Positions 60,424-64,000 of a stretch of 64,000 bases of DNA are shown piece after piece (position 1 is the first letter of the stretch; each line of letters starts with the position of its first letter). Origin of the DNA: Pseudomonas sp. (GTDB lineage: Bacteria > Pseudomonadota > Gammaproteobacteria > Pseudomonadales > Pseudomonadaceae); contig NZ_PEKX01000009.1 of the NCBI RefSeq assembly GCF_002796985.1, positions 452,547 to 516,546 of the forward strand. The letters run 5' to 3'. A program made the translations under genes and the position numbers. The notes beneath the pieces were generated by a model. That model did not search any database, was not told the DNA's origin, and saw only the letters and a list, made by a program, of their open reading frames with translations.

Positions 60424-63400
60424 TTATACCGGGGCGTTCTGGGTTGCGCCAACCGGATGCAGCGGGACCAGGAAGCGGTTGGCAAAGGCGTCGGCCGGTA
60501 GTGGGGCGCTCAAGGCGTAGCCCTGGATCTGGTCGCAGCCTTCGGCTTCGAGGAAGCGCTCCTGGGCTTCGTGCTCCACGCCTTCGGCGATCACCGTGAG
60601 GTTCATGCTGCGGCCCAGGGCAATGATGGCGCGGGTGATTGCGGCGTCGTGGGGGTCGTCTGGCAGGCCGTGGACGAAGGACTGGTCGATCTTCAGGGTG
60701 TCCAGCGGCAGTTGCTTCAGGTAGCTGAGCGAGGAATAGCCGGTGCCGAAGTCGTCGATGGCCAGCTGTACGCCCAGGTGCTTGAGGCTGTGCAGGATGG
60801 AGAGGGCTTCCTCGGTCTGGTGCATGAGGAAGCTTTCGGTGATTTCCAGCTGCAGGCGCGAGGACTGCAGGTTGTAGTGCGCGAGCAGTTCGCGGATGCG
60901 CTCCACCAGGTTGGTCTGGCGCAGTTGCGCGCCGGCCAAGTTGACCGAGAGCGGGCCGAATGCGGCGTGGCTGTCCTGCCAGTGGCTCATCTGCCGGCAG
61001 GCTTCGCGCAGTACCCAGTCGCCCAACGGCAGGATCAGGCCGTTTTCCTCGGCCAATGGAATGAAGCGGTCCGGAGATATCGCACCAAATTGCGGATGTT
61101 TCCAGCGGATCAGCGCTTCGGCGCCGACGAGCTGACCGGAACTGAGAGACAACTTGGGCTGGTAGTAGAGCTGCAGCTGGTCGCTCTCCAGGGCGCGGCG
61201 CAGTTCGTGTTCCAGGGCCATGCGTTCGGTGGCCTGGAAGGTCAGTTCGCGGGTGTAGAACTCGACGCGGTTGCGGCCCTGGGCCTTGGCCCGGTACATG
61301 GCGGCGTCGGCATTCTTGACCAGGGTGGCGACGTCGCCGCCGTCGGCAGGGTAGAGGCAGATGCCGATACTGGCGCTGACGAAGAATTCCTGTTCGCCGG
61401 CGATGAACGGTTTATCGAAGCAGAGCAGCAGTTTGTTCGCCACGTGCTCGGCGTCCAGGGCGTGGTGCAGGCCAGGCAGCAGGATGATGAATTCGTCGCC
61501 GCCCTGGCGGGCCACGGTGTCGACGTCGCGCAACTGCTCGCGCAGCCGGGTGGAGATGGATTTCAGCAGCAGGTCGCCGACCGGGTGGCCGAGGCTGTCG
61601 TTGATGTGCTTGAAGCGGTCGAGGTCGAGGAACAGCACGGCGCCCTGGTGATTGTCTTCCTGGGCTTCCTTGAGTGAGGCGTTCAGCCGGCTTTCGAACA
61701 GCAGGCGGTTGGGCAGGCCGGTAAGCGGGTCGTGGTGAGCCTGGTAGTCGAGACGAGCCTGGGCGTACTTGAGGGTGGAGATGTCGGCGAACACGCCGAC
61801 GTAGTGCGAGACCTCGCCGTCGGGGTTGCGCACGGCGCTGACGGTCAGCCACTCCGGATAGAGCTCCTGATTCTTCCGCCGGTTCCAGATTTCGCCCTGC
61901 CAGTGGCCTTCGGCATTGAGCTGGTGCCAGAGGGCAACGTAGAAGCTGCTGTCGTGCTGGCCGGAGGCGAGCAGGCGCGGTGAGCTGCCGAGCGCTTCCT
62001 GTTCGCTGTAGCCGGTGATTTCGCTGAACGCGCGGTTGACCGCGACTATCCGCTGGCGTGCGTCGGTGATCATCACGCCTTCGGCGGTGCTCTCGAACAC
62101 GGTGGCGGCGAGCTGGAGCTTCTCCTGCATCTGCTGGCGTTCGGTGATGTCGCGGGCGATGGTCAGCATGCAGTCGTCGTTGCCGATGGTGATGCGGTGG
62201 GCGGACAACTCGCAGAGGCGCGGGCTTCCGTCGTGGGTGCGGATCTGCGCGGTGAAGTCCGGGGTGCTGGAGGTGCTATCGAGGATGCCAAGCAGTTTGC
62301 GGCGGTCTTCCGGGTCGGCCCACAGTTTCAGGTCGAGGGTGGAACGGTCGGCGGCTTCTTCGCGGCTGTAGCCGGTGATGCGGGTGAATCCGCGGTTCAC
62401 TTCCACCAGCCGGCCGTCGCTGATGCGCGAGATGAGCATGCCGTCGGGGGATGCGTGGAAGGCCTTGGCGAATTTTTCTTCGGAGACGCGAAGCTGTTCC
62501 TGCGTCTCCTTGACCTGGGAGATGTTGCGCACCACCACGACCAGCGCTGGGGTGTCGTCGAGGACGATGTGCTGGGCCGAGAGCAGGGCGGTGAAGCGCG
62601 TGCCGTCGCGACGGTTGAGCGGGATCTCGACGTTGTTCAGCGGTTTGCCCTGCAGGCGCGCAAGCATCGCCGGGCCCATGCCCGGCTCGCCCCAGATACC
62701 CAGCTCGGTGGAGGTCTTGCCCAGGGCTTCGCTGGCAGGGATGCCGATCTGTTGTTCGAAGGTGCTGTTCACCGCCAGCAGTTGCCCGTCGACTCGGCGG
62801 GCGAGGACGATGATGTCCGGGCAGTGGTGGAACACCGAGGCGAACTTCTGTTCCGACAGGCGCAACGCTTGTTCGGTGTGCTTGGCCTCAGTGATGTCGA
62901 TCATCAGGCCGCGCAGGATCAGGTCGTCGCCGTGCTGGATCAGCGTGACGATGTCGCGGATCCACACCACGCGGCCATCGGCCGCCAGCATGCGGTAGTC
63001 GAAGCTGTGATTGCGCCCGGCCTGGCTTTCGCTCACGCAGAAGTGAATGGCTTGCTCGGCGTCTTCCGGGTGCAGCGTGCGTTGCCAGAAGCCAGGTTCC
63101 AGCCAGTCCTTGATCGGGTAGCCGAGCAGCCGCTGGGCGTGGGGGGAAACATAGGTGAAGCGGTTTTCTGTCAGGCGCATTTCCCAGGCGATGGCGGTGA
63201 GGCTTTCCACCAGGCCGCGGTAGTGCTGTTCGCTGTCTCGCAGAGCCTGTTCGAGCTTCTCCCGGCGCTGCATCTCGCCGCGCAGGCGACGGTTCATGGT
63301 GAACAGTACCAGCAGGGTTATGGCGGTCAGCAGGGCGATGGGGACGGCAATTTCCAGGACTTCGCGCCACACCGAGCGGCGATCCAGCAGGCCGCCAACC

Positions 63401-64000
63401 CAGGGCGCCTGGAGGGTATCGATCTGCTCGACTGTCAGGTCGGCCAGGACTTTGTCGATGACGCCGGCAAATATCGCCTGGTCCTTCGGCACGGCCATTG
63501 CCAGTTGATAGCGGTAGGGCGTTTCGCCGCTGATCTGCAAGCCGTCGAGTTTGAGCTGGCGCAGATTCCAGACCGCAGAGGCAAGATCGCCGACGAACGC
63601 ATCCACCTGCCCGGTGGCCAGGGCCTGCAGCCCCGCAGCGACGCTGGGCAAGGGTTGCAGATTCAGGTCGGGGTGCTTGGCGATCAACAGTTCGTGGGCC
63701 GCGTAATTGGCCACGACACCGACCTTGAGGCCGTAGAGCTCCTTGAGGCTGCCGGGAGCCGGGCCGTCCTTGCGGGCGAGGATGATAATCGGAAAGTCGA
63801 GGTAGGGGCGGGTGAAGGTCAGGTAGTCGAGACGCTTGGGCGTGGCCATGACGCCGGGCAGCAGGTCGATGCGGTTGTCGCGTGCCTGTTGCAGCACTTC
63901 GCTCCAGCTGGCCGGTTCGACCGGCTGCAACTGCACCTTGAGTTGCTGGCTGATGAGCTGCACGTAGCTGGCGGCGAGCCCCTGGTAGCGGCCGTCGGTA
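60424..64000 (-). CDS. rmcA: RmcA-like periplasmic-sensor PAS-GGDEF-EAL protein (N-terminus outside window)
   Basis: About 1191 residues visible, so roughly 50 N-terminal ones are missing compared with the 1245 I recall for P. aeruginosa RmcA. Order: periplasmic solute-binding domain (SBP_bac_3 type, LLPGVMATPKRLDYLTFTRPYLDFP), a membrane helix (EIAVPIALLTAITLLVLFTM), four PAS domains, GGDEF (RQGGDEFIILL) and EAL (GAEALIRWKH; DDFGTGYSSLSYLKQ). RmcA senses phenazine/redox state and degrades or makes cyclic di-GMP. Its stop lies 16 bp from the tRNA gene. The start codon lies beyond position 64000. Confidence 0.92.
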   Translation of the reverse strand, partial: TDGRYQGLAASYVQLISQQLKVQLQPVEPASWSEVLQQARDNRIDLLPGVMATPKRLDYLTFTRPYLDFPIIILARKDGPAPGSLKELYGLKVGVVANYAAHELLIAKHPDLNLQPLPSVAAGLQALATGQVDAFVGDLASAVWNLRQLKLDGLQISGETPYRYQLAMAVPKDQAIFAGVIDKVLADLTVEQIDTLQAPWVGGLLDRRSVWREVLEIAVPIALLTAITLLVLFTMNRRLRGEMQRREKLEQALRDSEQHYRGLVESLTAIAWEMRLTENRFTYVSPHAQRLLGYPIKDWLEPGFWQRTLHPEDAEQAIHFCVSESQAGRNHSFDYRMLAADGRVVWIRDIVTLIQHGDDLILRGLMIDITEAKHTEQALRLSEQKFASVFHHCPDIIVLARRVDGQLLAVNSTFEQQIGIPASEALGKTSTELGIWGEPGMGPAMLARLQGKPLNNVEIPLNRRDGTRFTALLSAQHIVLDDTPALVVVVRNISQVKETQEQLRVSEEKFAKAFHASPDGMLISRISDGRLVEVNRGFTRITGYSREEAADRSTLDLKLWADPEDRRKLLGILDSTSSTPDFTAQIRTHDGSPRLCELSAHRITIGNDDCMLTIARDITERQQMQEKLQLAATVFESTAEGVMITDARQRIVAVNRAFSEITGYSEQEALGSSPRLLASGQHDSSFYVALWHQLNAEGHWQGEIWNRRKNQELYPEWLTVSAVRNPDGEVSHYVGVFADISTLKYAQARLDYQAHHDPLTGLPNRLLFESRLNASLKEAQEDNHQGAVLFLDLDRFKHINDSLGHPVGDLLLKSISTRLREQLRDVDTVARQGGDEFIILLPGLHHALDAEHVANKLLLCFDKPFIAGEQEFFVSASIGICLYPADGGDVATLVKNADAAMYRAKAQGRNRVEFYTRELTFQATERMALEHELRRALESDQLQLYYQPKLSLSSGQLVGAEALIRWKHPQFGAISPDRFIPLAEENGLILPLGDWVLREACRQMSHWQDSHAAFGPLSVNLAGAQLRQTNLVERIRELLAHYNLQSSRLQLEITESFLMHQTEEALSILHSLKHLGVQLAIDDFGTGYSSLSYLKQLPLDTLKIDQSFVHGLPDDPHDAAITRAIIALGRSMNLTVIAEGVEHEAQERFLEAEGCDQIQGYALSAPLPADAFANRFLVPLHPVGATQNAPV

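Overview
The window is chromosomal DNA of a Pseudomonas species. The evidence is its high GC content, a gene order I recall from P. aeruginosa around dbpA-creBCD-fiuA-glcB-bioBFHCD-acyl-CoA dehydrogenases, an rsmY small RNA with a GacA box, and many Pseudomonas REP/REPIN repeats. The repeat family and several local gene insertions point to a relative such as the P. nitroreducens/P. citronellolis group rather than P. aeruginosa itself; the species call is inference.

Layout. 1-10.5 kb: dbpA (cut by the window edge), a cold-shock protein, two periplasmic retropepsin-like proteins, an MdtD-type efflux pump, two tandem DUF2780 proteins, a PlsC-type acyltransferase and the creB-creC-creD envelope/beta-lactam two-component locus. 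10.5-17.5 kb: a GST, a streptogramin-lyase-like beta-propeller, a PP2C-like phosphatase and the iron locus fiuI-fiuR-fiuA with a Fur-box candidate. 17.6-30.7 kb: a second GST, LysR with a divergent PcaD-like hydrolase, an NCS1 permease, malate synthase G, GNAT, GcvR-like protein, RarD, SrkA, a short ModA-like protein, ModE and ComF. Between gcvR and rarD lies a 647-bp gene-free stretch with many DnaA-box-like nonamers.

31-36 kb: the biotin operon bioBFHCD, with a promoter whose -35 lies inside a BirA-type operator. 36.2-43.9 kb: three acyl-CoA dehydrogenases of the long FadE5-like type, the first behind two overlapping PsrA boxes, with a membrane diguanylate cyclase placed between the first and second. 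43.9-44.1 kb: rsmY. 44.3-53.5 kb: LysR, MOSC protein, PhoX-like phosphatase, an Anr/FNR paralogue lacking one cluster cysteine, a COG4705 membrane protein and a polyamine gamma-glutamylation set (puuB-like, puuR-like, puuA-like) behind a 50-bp near-perfect palindrome.

53.9-64 kb: a Pmp3 peptide, an Aer-like PAS chemoreceptor translationally coupled to a globin-PAS-GGDEF-EAL protein, a small cysteine-containing protein, a BRO-N protein, a RelE/HTH toxin-antitoxin pair, a tRNA with CAU anticodon (tRNA-Ile2 type) and the bulk of an RmcA-like redox-responsive GGDEF-EAL protein that runs off the right edge. Oxygen/redox sensing and cyclic-di-GMP turnover recur across the right half. I do not see a clearly new multi-gene system. 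The best leads are the puuB palindrome, the DnaA-box-like cluster, the cysteine-deficient Anr paralogue and the terminator-like hairpin ahead of the globin-coupled gene.
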